Below are positions 38,701 to 50,700 of a DNA stretch of 64,000 nucleotides, one piece after another. Position numbers and translations under genes: made by a program. Source of the stretch: Trogon surrucura (taxonomy: Eukaryota; Chordata; Aves; Trogoniformes; Trogonidae); the NCBI GenBank assembly GCA_020746105.1, contig CM036618.1, positions 107,334,622 through 107,398,621 on the forward strand, written 5' to 3'. How positions within the stretch are numbered: position 1 is the stretch's first letter; each line of letters opens with the position of its first letter. The notes beneath the pieces were generated by a model. It did not search any database and had not been told where the DNA came from. It saw nothing but the letters and a program-made list of their open reading frames with translations.

Positions 38701-41700
38701 AGAGAGGGGTGGAAAAAGTAAAGAAGCTGGTGTGAACCAAAAGCCCACTATGGCTTCTCGGAGCTGCTCATAACCCTTGGCAGCTGCTGCGGCTTGCACC
38801 ACCTCGTGCTGCAATCTTGGAAGTCGTCCTTCCCCAGGAAGGGTTCAAATGCAACGCTTAGTGACCACTCTGCCAGCTAGTTTATATTGCTGATCACTGT
38901 GCACCAGCAAAAAAATAAAGGAAACAAGAATACTCTCACAACACTTTGTTCAGAAGTTTGAATCTCATAGATTGCACCAAGCTAGCGCATAGAACTGTCT
39001 TTTGTTCCTCCCTGAAACCAAAGACAGTAAAAAAGTTAAATATAGGCATGCAGGCATTCGGATGCAATGAAACCGTAAAAAACAACATGCAAAATAATTC
39101 GGTTTCAAGCTGGGCATAAATGAAATAATAATAAAGAGGAAGACAAATCTCAAGTCAGATCTTGTGCTTTTTTTAAAGACAGTATCCAGGCAAATACTGA
39201 AACATCTGACAATTCCGTATAGCCTTGGATCAGGGTTTTTTCTTCTCTTAGACATTTAAAGATTGAGTTTGAAGAATGCCCAGTATACAGGCTGAGCACT
39301 TTTAAAAAAAGAGGCAGGTCCCCAAGTAAGCTCTAAACTAAAGATTTTCCCCTCATCCCCACCTCAGCCCCAAGAGATACTTACTGCTTATAGGTACTGA
39401 AAAGCTTTAAAATGTAAAAGCATTCTAGTACTGTGGCATACTTGCAAGAAACCAGGGATATGTTGTGTATCTATGTAGAGGAATTTCTTGTGGAGCAGAG
39501 GCGCGGTATAACTTTAAAAACGTGGACAACCCAGCTTAGGCCTAAACAAAGGCTCTGTCCTTGAAGCTGCCTTGGAACACAGGGAGGAGGAGGTTTTATC
39601 TGTTTTGTGAGAGCTTTGCGAGATGCTTGGCTGGAGGTGCTGGGCCCAGGGGGAGAAGGGGGGGCGAGAGCCGCTTGCATAGTGGAATGGCACTACCCAA
39701 TAAAACGCTGGCGCGTGTAAACCTGTAACCGACCAACTCTGTTAAGGGGCAGGCGCGGGGACACTGCTGAACTGTATATATTGAGCTGTCCGGAGCAATA
39801 AAGGGAGGACGATCTGTAGCCATATTGGTGTGATGATCGTTAACTTGGCCGGCTCTCCGAAGGGACCCCTCTTCATCTGGCGCCCGAACAGGGACCCTCT
39901 ATGGACGCTTAAATGCGGATTGCTTAAATGCGGGAAGACTCCGAAGCATCGGACGTGAGCCGATTTGGGAGCCGGAGAGCTGGAGGCAGGAGAGTTCCGA
40001 GTGTGACCAAAAGTGCACCGGAGACCAGAGCTTGAGCAGCCGATCGAGCCCCTGCCAAGGTAAGACCGCGATGGAAACGGACGCGGCAACTCGCCTCCTT
40101 AGTATGCTCTCTAAGAGAGGAGGAAAAGTAAAGGAGCGAGACGTATTAGCCCCATGGGCTCGGAAACGGGAGAAAATGAACGACCCGCCATTAATCTTTA
40201 GTTCCACGGAATGGCGTGAAGTAGGAAATCTATTGTGGGACTGTACTTTAGAGGGAGGAAAAGAAGGAAAAGAAGCGAAAGGACTAGGAACTGTTTGGAA
40301 AACCGTAATACGCACTCTAGAAATCATGCAAGCAGAAAAGAAAGTTGCTGCGGCAGCGATCGAAGCGTTGCGGGGAGGGCAGGAAAGGAAAAAGGCAAAG
40401 GAAGAAACTCCCTGCTCGTCCCAACTGGGTGGAAGAAAAAAAAAAAAAAAGAAAAAGGAGAAACTGCACTGCGTTGCAGAATTAAGACTTTCGTCCTTGA
40501 GCTGAGCTCTTTTCTAAACAAGTGCATAACTCTTGCTTGCTAATTATGAAAAGAGACCCTGACCAGCCAGGTACAGCTCATGTTGAGAGCTTGACCGTGA
40601 GAATGAAGATAAGACGCTTCTTGTACACCAGATGTGCATGGGAGTGAACGGGAGAGTATGATCAAAACAGACCTGGGAAATTCTGCTCTCCCTGTGTGAT
40701 AACAGTGTGATTGAAGTAATACTTGAGCTAACAAGAAAAAAAAAAAAAAAAAAAAAAGGGGGGGAGGGGAAGAAGGAAGATCAGGATGAACCCCTGAAAG
40801 AGATGCTGAACAAACTCGCTGAATTATCAACTAGACAGCAAGAAATAGAAGAAACCCTTAAACCAGTTCAGCTCCCCCATTACCATCAGCTCCCTCACTC
40901 AAGCCTGATTTTCAAGCTTGAACCATAAAGGATCCTTTGCAACAGCGATGGAGCGGTGTCATCAGAGACGCTATAACAGAGGGAGATTGGGAAGCAGCCA
41001 GTTCGATTGCGTGTCCTGTTATTATTAATAACGGACAAGGGACCTGGGAACCGCATGATCCTGCATGATGAGGCTGTGCAGCATCCTGTCACTTCAACAG
41101 CGCAGCAGCAACACGAACGTGCACTGGGCCTGCCTGTTGAATCCCTTTGTTTCGCCCAGTGACGTGATGGGACCCTGAGGTACCGATTACCAACGATGAT
41201 ATGGACTGGACTGGCAGAAGATGCTTACAGCTGATGGTAGAGCAATTGTGGGAAAATGTGACTGTTCTCAATGTTACCTGTTGTATTAATATGTATCCTC
41301 TTTGTGTGACTAACAATGAAGCTTATATTGGTTGTGTAACCAAAGCCACATAGTAGGTGTTAAGGTTTATGTACTAACCAGCAGAGTGATCTTTCTTTAG
41401 CTAAAAGCAAGGCAGGGAAACCAGCTGCCTTTTGCTTTGTTAGAAGTGTGTGATTAAGGATCAAAGTATGATTTAGGGCGATGGGTGTGAGAACTTTGAC
41501 AGGATGAATTAAGAGTTTAGTTAAGGCATTTTTGGTTATTGCAGTTTTAATTGTTATAGGCTTACTTATGTTTAGTTGTTTGGTAAGTATAATCAAGAAA
41601 ATTATAAGCAAGCTAGCGGATGAAGCCTGGGTTGTCCAAAAAGAAAAAGGGGGATATGTAGAGGAATTTCTTGTGGAGCAGAGGCGCGGTATAACTTTAA

Positions 41701-44700
41701 AAACGTGGACAACCCAGCTTAGGCCTAAACAAAGGCTCTGTCCTTGAAGCTGCCTTGGAACACAGGGAGGAGGAGGTTTTATCTGTTTTGTGAGAGCTTT
41801 GCGAGATGCTTGGCTGGAGGTGCTGGGCCCAGGGGGAGAAGGGGGGGCGAGAGCCGCTTGCATAGTGGAATGGCACTACCCAATAAAACGCTGGCGCGTG
41901 TAAACCTGTAACCGACCAACTCTGTTAAGGGGCAGGCGCGGGGACACTGCTGAACTGTATATATTGAGCTGTCCGGAGCAATAAAGGGAGGACGATCTGT
42001 AGCCATATTGGTGTGATGATCGTTAACTTGGCCGGCTCTCCGAAGGGACCCCTCTTCATCTCTACTGAAGCAGTTCCTTTTAAAATCACATCACAGATTT
42101 CAGCTGACTCTGCTACAGCTTAGAAAATAAAAGTTTGCAGTTATGGAGCCACCGAATGAGGCAGTTCGATCGAACGCACCAAGGGCATCAAAGGGATGAC
42201 CAAGGACACACGAGCTAAAGGAAAAGAGTTTTTGCAAGGAATGACTGCAACATGCAGCCTACAAACAACTGAATGGCAAAGCAAAGTACCAAGCAAAGAA
42301 GTCCTTTATATCTCAAAAAAGCTCGCTACCTAAGACACGAATCTAAGAAAATCCAAACGGGTATGAATTACTAACTTTGAGTCCTCCCAGCACAAAATGT
42401 ATCATTTTGTTCCAACCTATATTACTTACGCATCACCTCCAACCACAGCCACTAAGTTTGGCCTGTAACACGCCCAGGAAAAGGAAGAGAACGCAGCAAG
42501 AACAGCCGCCAAGCAGGAGAGAAGAGGGCATCAATTAAAGCAAGTCACACCCTGCTTCATAATCCTCCACTTCTCTTCTGCACGTCAGTCCCAAATAGCT
42601 TTACATTTGCCCGCAAATTTGACCTACTTGTTGCTAAGCTCATCAGCAGGATCATTTTATACAATTGCATCAATGTTAAATACGACGTAACATCTGCAAG
42701 TAAGTTTTCAGTATTTAAGAACTGCTAGGTCTACAAAAGTGCTAGGCTATGACCACGCTATATTTTGGCTCCAGCTTGGTCATACTGAGAAAAGAAAAAA
42801 AAATAAAAATAAACAAACCCAGCTTCCAAACTTGTTTGTAACACAAACCTGAGCAAACACACGCCTTACAATTCCCATCTATCCAATGAGATATTGTTTC
42901 ACATCAAAGACCTCATATCAATACTCTCAGAAGGCCTCAACTGCTGATTAAAAGGGGGGAAAATAGAAACGCAATTTACTTCTCAGCTTTGATGGTGCTT
43001 CTGTAAGGATCAGACTTGTCTTACTCTTTACTTATATAAGACTGACACCACACGTATTAGGTATTAAAACGCTGTTACATTGGACATTTTTAAATTAATA
43101 TACTAATAATATACAGTTACTCAGAATTCAGGTATTCAGGGCAAAATTCTATTATTCCGCATGATGCAAATTAAAATACAAGGACTTCATTAATTTCTGA
43201 AACTACCCAAGTGTAAAGGATGAAAGTACTTTCTTCCCCCCCGCAGCAGTTTCTAGTGAAAGATCTAATTCGGATCATAAGATTTCAGCAACGGACAACA
43301 ATCTTCGAGGGCAAATCTCAGCCCCTTATAAAATACCATAAGAGAGTTTTATTTAAAACACACCCACACCACACTATCTGGTTTTCACTATTTACTGAAT
43401 TCCTAACTTTGAGCAGTCTTCCTGCACAGCATGTAATATACAACAGGAACTGTGGCATCTATTCACACAGTCTTTTTCATCTTCAAAGCATCTTATGACC
43501 AGGAAGTCGTGACACAAGCAGGCAGTTTCCCCCTTTATAGGCAGGGAAACTGAAGTGTACAAGAAGCCAACGACAGAGACAACATTATTTGGTAGCCAAG
43601 TGAGCATACTGCCTCTGGAAATCGTGATTCATTTCATTACCTTGCACTAATAATACAATTCTATACCATATTGCATGTTCTCTGCATTTTAGACCAAAAC
43701 CTAATACCCTTGAACCTCACAATATTAGCGTTGAAGGTTTTTATATTTCCACAACACAACTAAGTAATGGTCTTAGTTTGCATAACAAATTTTCTCAGCT
43801 CTCATTTTTAAGGAGCCATTAGAAGTCACTCTTAAGGTTGACCGTGCAGTGCTTTGCAGTAACAATTCTCTGTTATCTGAGTTATACCCATTACGTTACA
43901 CTGCAAATAGTTCAACACAGACGATATATCTTCCCGCAACATGGCGAGCACGCACACCTGACGTGCTTTATAAAAAAGCCTCCGAAAAGGAGCTCACAGC
44001 ATGCCCTTCAATGACTTTTCTACACAGTGTGGCTGCACAGCAGCAATATACGTCAATACAGAAAATATATTTCACAAAAGTGAAATAGCTTTTTTTTTTA
44101 AACACTGTGGGATGGAAAAGAATTACAACAATGTAAGTTACATCCTGAACTAAGACATTTTTAGAAGTTAATTTTTGCTAGCTGAAAAACTAGCAACGTA
44201 GTCTATTCATTCTAAAAATTCTAACTACCACATTTCAAGTACAGGTGACAGAAATAAAAAATAGCTGCTTCCACCCACAGACCCAATACCCACAGTTTCC
44301 ACCACAAATAAGTCCTTCCTGAGAAATAAAACCCTTCCAAACAAGGAGGTTTAAACAGAAATCTTGCATCTTACCTAGTGGGAACACTGATGCTGCACCT
44401 TCCCAGATAGCCACGAAGAAATCAGCTGCTAAAATAGATTTTTCTGCTGACTTGATGCAACTTTCTAAACAACAGAAGACAGCCTGCACAGCAGCACACC
44501 TTCCTGTTTCTGGCGCATAATTATGGCTCCCCATTTAACGTAAAGTATATCACAATAATAAAGTAATGGAGTAATTATTCTGTATCAAGTTCCTCAGAAC
44601 CTGGAAACAGTCCTCCAGCAGGCAACATCCCCACTTAGTGCACCTGAGGATTAAGGTAAGCAAAAGATTAAGGTAAGCAAAAGATTATAATAGACTTACT

Positions 44701-47700
44701 GGAGGACAGGCACACAGGATGACTGCTATCCCCAATCCCTCTCATATTCAGCTGTTCAATAAAGCCAGGTTCAACAGAAATGCAGAGTAAACTCTAGTAT
44801 TTGCCTACGGCCACACCCAAAGGCATAGAGTGAGGTTTCTGCAGTCTCACCCGGCACACACACTACTCCGTTTATATTGTACTGGCTTTTGGCCATAAAC
44901 ATGAGAAAGGAAGTTATGATGCAAGGTAGGTGGGGTACAGTGGGAAGCACCATGGGACTGTTCAGATTATTCCCAGTCTATATAAAGCACAGCCCTTTTC
45001 CCTTCCAATTGTATCACAGGAGAAAACAAGACCGAACCTTTACTCTCAAAGGCATGGTCATTTCTGTTTGTGTAGATTATTTTAAAGATAAGTTTATTAT
45101 GGATTTGTATTTCATCTTGGGTAGACATGTCAATTTTTTTTCCAGGACTTTTCCAGTGTCTATGTGCACTTTTGGGGAGGGATAGTGGAAATGGGAAAAA
45201 AAAAAAAGATGGAAACAACAAGGAGGAAAGCTTTCCCCTCTCCTTCCTTTTTTCCTTCCTCTTATCCTTAGCATAGAGAGAACAGAACAAAAGCCATCTG
45301 CATTCAGTATATACTAGTTAAACTGGGCAAACACTATAGCACAAATGCCACATTACGTCTCACTATCAGGCAGGCATCTGAATCATCATTAGGGGAATCC
45401 AAAGAGCTGCAATGAAAACAGTTTGAGCTCTGGCCAAGCAGTGCTACCATCTGAAATTAACGGATGTAGCTTTGCAACCCTCCCGCTTCCCAGACCACAA
45501 CCTCGAAGACAGAACTCAGCGCTTCAGTTTAGACTTACAAACTAGGAAGATGTGATTACAATCTTCCTGTCAACCTTTACAATCATCATCACCTTAGTTC
45601 AGGCATTCTGGTTTTGTGAAAACTGTCAGGCATAGCTCAGGACTGGTAAATACAGGATTCCTAACCTCCAACCCCCTTGTCTTACAGCAGGGTATTACAC
45701 ACAAAGTCATTAAGAAGAGATCTTTACAAAGACTTTTACTGCGAATCCAATTTACATTTTCCAACCCAACATTTCTCTTCATTCTCATACACAAGAAGAG
45801 AGCAGAAGTCCTCCCATAAGCCAGACATCAGAAAGGTCTGTGCAAACAAAGCTTGCTATTTCTGGATGAACACTAAGCATAGCAGCAACACACTCTGCAC
45901 TCCTTGGTTGAGCTACCGCAGAGCGCTGAATGCAAGAATGTCTCAAGTGTGGCTTTGAAAGCCACTTACAATTTCGTACTGCAGGTATCTATTGCAGCAT
46001 TAAGCAAATGTTCTAAGACACATGAGTCAGTGTGTTTGTTTAAGATAAACATAAACATAAACTGAACAGGTTTCACTAACATACATAAGAAACCACAGCC
46101 TTTTACTGAACACCCACATTTACCAACACATTGTGTACAGTTCATTCTGCTCAGACCTGAATCCACACTTGGATTCGCACCAATTTGGTTAAACAACTGC
46201 AGTAATTCAGGGGAAACAAACCTTGAATATGTTCTTCCTGTTGTACCACACGGCAGCATGTTCACACATCTCTTCCTGTCACCATCTGTGAAGTTCCTCT
46301 CCTCCACACATTCCCCTTCCTTCCCTTTCTCCAAGTACTCTTCCCCTTTCTCCCCAAATTCTTCCTCATGGCTCCTCAGAGCCACTACTTAGAAACACAG
46401 AATGTCAGGGGTTGGAAGGGACTTCAAAAGATCATCTAGTCCAACCTCACTACCAAAGCAGCAGCCCCTAGGGCAGCCACACAGGAACGCATCCAGGTGG
46501 GTTTTGAACGTCTCCAGAGAAGGAGACTCCACAACCTCTCTGGGCAGCCTGTGCCAGGGCTCCGTCACCCTCACAGTCAAGAAATTTTTCCTTATGTTGA
46601 GAGGGAACTTCCTATGTCCTAACTTAAACCCATTATTCCTTGTTCTATTACTGGGCACCACTGAGAAGAGATTGTCTCCTTCCCCTTGACACCCACGCCT
46701 CAGATATTTGTATATGCATGCTTTCGCACTGTTGGACACTTCATCACAACCCCCTGCAAGCTGACTGGCAGAAAAGCAAGCCTACAAACAGTGTTTGGGC
46801 TTGCACTGTTGGTGTTCTGCTTGCAGCTTGCTCCTCCTCCTTGTAGAGTCAAAGAAGAATTGGGTCTTTGGAGGCTTGCCCCTTCAGGCAGACTCTGCTT
46901 CATCTTCTGCATTCAGCAGTGACACTTAAACACTTGGTACACAAGAAGAAAGCAATTAATGTTGTTTTCAGGCAGATAAATATTCCACGTAATTATTACA
47001 GTAGGTGCTACACTCTGGAGAAGGGTAACAGTCTAACTCCTACAACATGACCACAGGGGTTTACAGTTGCTCCTCCTCTCGTTCTTCAGTATCGCAACAC
47101 ACATTGCGCCTAACAAGAGCCTAAAGCCAAGGCAACATCCAAACATTATGATTGGGGTTATGAACTCAAGCTTAAGCCTGAATCATCTCAATTTTCTGTG
47201 CTTACGTCAAACCCAGAAGTAGTCTCTGTACTAAAAAAAAAAAAAAATAACAACTGAATAAAGGAAAATAATAAAAAAACACCCCTAAGCTGCTTTGCAA
47301 TCCCCCCCATTGGGAATAAGTGTTAGTCTACTGTTAGCCTCCTAAATGGCTAGAGGCAAATAAAAAGCCATATCAAGCACTGCGTGTCAGAACATTCAAG
47401 AATTATATCCCTCAGAATAGTCCCTTAAGATGCATAAGTATCCTTACAATGAAAAGAAAAGCATTTCTTTTTGTAAAAAGTAGGACTCTTCATGGAGAAA
47501 AGCAATGTTACACCAGCATCAGGAATCAGAGTGTATTTAACACAGCCTGCACCTAAACAAAACAGGCTATTACAGCAAACTGGCACCGATACCACCCACA
47601 CCACACCACCCACTGTCTTAAGATACCAACTCTTCACTGGGTTTAAAAATACTCATTTTCCATTTTCCAGCCAACACATAGTAATCTCACCAATAAAAAG

Positions 47701-50700
47701 ACGATCAACATCCACACCAGGAAGCACTCAGCCTCAGCTCACCAGAACATGCAAGTCAAATCCATGTTTGCCATGCAACAAGTGCCTGAGCCACACAAGC
47801 ACATTTATTACCTTCTGTTTACTGGGAACAGGAGGCTGTGCTCCTGGGATCACCCATGGGGGAGGCAGAGTACTGAAGTAGAAAAGAGAATTTTTTGTGT
47901 ATGAGTCAATCTCTGTCTTTTTTAAAACTGTTTGAGACAGATAGAGCAGAAGCTGTATGATTGAATAGCAATACAAAACAAGTTGTGTAGAAAGTCAGAA
48001 AAAAGAAGCATGGAACACTGGTTTACTCCAATCCCAGCAACTCCATGGAGCTCTGTGCCAAACACTTTTCAAAAAATGCTACTTCTTATATCAGAGTAGT
48101 TACTCCTCCAGGAAAACAGCTGCCACAATCCGTGTCCTACCTCCATGAAACACATCTATGACAAACCAAAACACTGATGGCGTACGTAGGCAGGTCAGAG
48201 GACACACCATTTCTGACATCCGAAACAATGACACACATCTAACCACATGGGTAATTCCAGCATGGGGAAAGTCACAGGATACACTGTTTGGGCTGTTCTG
48301 TGATACATGCTGACCAGAGCAGTATCCTAAAGTGCATTATTAAAACATGGGAATTGGGCACATTAGTCCAAACAAACCCAAAACGGGAATTTCAGACCAC
48401 ATAGCATAACAGTCTGCATACTTTACTGCTTTCAAGGTCAGCTCTGATTTCCTATATACTTGCATCCAGGAAGGGAATGCTTCCTGTTATACGAGCTTCT
48501 CGATCTCACCAAAACAAATGTATGTTTGTTTTAGTCCAAATTAATCTTCTCCTCACAGTGAGTGAGAATACCCAAAGAGAAATTCCCCTCTGTTACTATC
48601 TCTCAGGATAACATGGAGGAAAGCATAAGGTCTCATCCAACTGCGACAGCTTAGCTGACCTAAATGGTGAGCTGACAAAGGCAAGCCACGCTCTTCTCAA
48701 ATCCGCCCCGATTATGTCTGATTAGAGAGCCACATGGCCAATCACTTCCACCATAAGTGCCTTTTTGCTGCTTTTTTGCCTTTAGTGTAGGGAGCATTTC
48801 CTCCCGACTGTCACTCAACTCCCTGCTAAATTCAAGGGGAAGCTACAAAAGACACTCAGCTTTGGGTGGGGATGGAAACCAAAGGAACAAGACCATCCAT
48901 TTGCGCAGCATCCTACCATTAACTTAATTAGGTGTAATGTCACGTCATACCTTTGCAGAAGGGCAGCTCTTTGGTTGTGGGTGGGAACACACTCCTGTTG
49001 CAACTCAAGTACACTTCAAAGAATGCTTGTCAGCCCCAGGTGACTGGCAGTACACTGACAGCGAGCAGGCTGCGCAATGCGGGCAACCAACACAGCCACC
49101 AGCAACGCCAAAGACAGCCACCACAAAACGCCTGTTCTTGGTCATCATATCTGTCTGACAACAGCTGAAGTTATCATTCAAAGCCATAAAGAAGGGGTCT
49201 TGTCCTACCACTTCCAGGTTGCAACCATGCAGGAAGTCATTAGTAACTGTGAAGATACTGAAGAATATCACGCTACAGCAGCACGTGTCCAACTGGCACA
49301 GAAGACACACCAAGACCATCAAAACAGAGCTTTTTGTGTTATTTTGCAAGTTAAAAGGGACCAGTGGGGCTATTCCAACATTGGAAACAATGGATCATTA
49401 GACAGTCTTAGTCAACCACATTATACAGGCAACTACAACAGAACTGGGAAGGAGAAAGCCTGCCCCATCAGTCAGCCTGTGAGCCCACCAAGCACCACGC
49501 TTGATCTAACCTTGGCCCCTCCAAGGTGGAGCTCTACATGCTTTAGCTTTCATCAGGAAACATTCAGCTACTGTAACAGAAGCTGCAGAAGAGTGGCAGA
49601 TTGTACAGCTGATCACTGTCTGACAGGTTTTATTTAAGCACCGCTCACTCCCCAGAGCTCTTTCCAGGCAATAGTAGGCTCTACACAGACACACCAGCCA
49701 AGAAGTGAAAGAAGGGAGAGCAGCTGATCAGAGCGAGGCAGCAGGCTTGCTGGGTGGCTCTGCGTGTTGTCACCAGCAAAGTCATGACAGCGATCATCGC
49801 AAACAGCCTTGTATGAAATGGCAGTCACTGAGGTGATGCCACAGCTATTTTTAATTAATTAAAACATTACATTATATCCAGAAATTGTTCCTTTCAGCCT
49901 GGTGCAATCTGGCCACTCATTCAGCTCCCCTGAAGGGATAAAACTTTTTCTCTAACCCAACCTCACCAAATACTATTTGCAAGAGAAGCACTCTAACAAT
50001 GTTTTTGTGCAACACTGGGAAACCACGCTGCAGAAAGGCCTCTTGGGCAAGACCTAGGTACAATAGCATAGGAACAACAATGCAGAGGCAAGAAGCATGC
50101 AGAGCCGTCTCCATAGCTTCCCCACACAAATCCTTACTTGTTGTAAAACGTGTTCTCAGAAGGCTGGAAGACACGGTATGGCCCTCACTGATGAAGTGGC
50201 TATGGGGCAGCATGACAAGTAGGCAACGCTCTGCAGAAAAACGGCTCGTACCCACGGGAGAGTCACTTTGTCATTCCTGGTATTTCACAAGAGAGCTTCG
50301 TGGCATTCTCCACCTCCAAGGAGGTCTGGAGTATTTTGCCTGGCCCCAAAGCACCCTGCCTTTCACAGTTCACCACCTACCTCCCTCCCTCTTACAGCCA
50401 GAAATCAGTCACATTCCTTGCTAGGTCAGCTTTTCCTGAACACTTCATTATGTTGAGAGACGCACAGTGTCTTACTACAGCTGAGATCAGAAAACCTCTA
50501 ACAAATGCTGGGAATCCCATCCTCTAGAGAGTCTTCTCAGCCCTAGGATGTCCAAAGAGGGTGAGAATTAATCTTCACTTTCCTGGGGAAGTCAAGGCAG
50601 GAGCCATCAATCACTGCCCTGAATGGCTCAGATAATGATCTGGGTTAGGTTCTGCATTCAAAGCAGCATACACTTTTGTAGGATGGAGAACATGGTGAAA

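Larger units (their letters stand above)
39474..42058 (+). mobile_element. Endogenous retrovirus, class II (K-type), internally deleted, two identical LTRs
   Basis: The element is 2585 bp: a 402-bp LTR, a 1781-bp interior and a second 402-bp LTR. Both LTRs begin TG and end CA and read the same base for base by eye. A tRNA-Lys-type primer binding site follows the first LTR and a polypurine tract precedes the second. The interior has a leader splice donor, the first part of gag, a fragment resembling the start of capsid, and fragments resembling env. I see no protease, polymerase or integrase, so it cannot move by itself. It lies antisense to TP53BP2 in intron 1. The direct repeat at the insertion is imperfect (tatcta on the left, tctcta on the right). 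LTR identity implies a young insertion. Confidence 0.93.

Noticed and set aside
38500-38814. A GC-richer patch with a 104-codon minus-strand frame in intron 1
   Set aside because: No domain, no exon-like boundaries in phase with TP53BP2, and no CpG-island density.
41360-41863. A 167-codon antisense frame across the retroviral interior and 3' LTR
   Set aside because: The LTR part repeats in the 5' LTR, and the frame is opposite to the element. Most likely a chance frame.
49077-49637. A 186-codon plus-strand open frame in TP53BP2 intron 1
   Set aside because: No recognisable domain, low-complexity composition unlike a folded protein, and no supporting promoter or splice signals.
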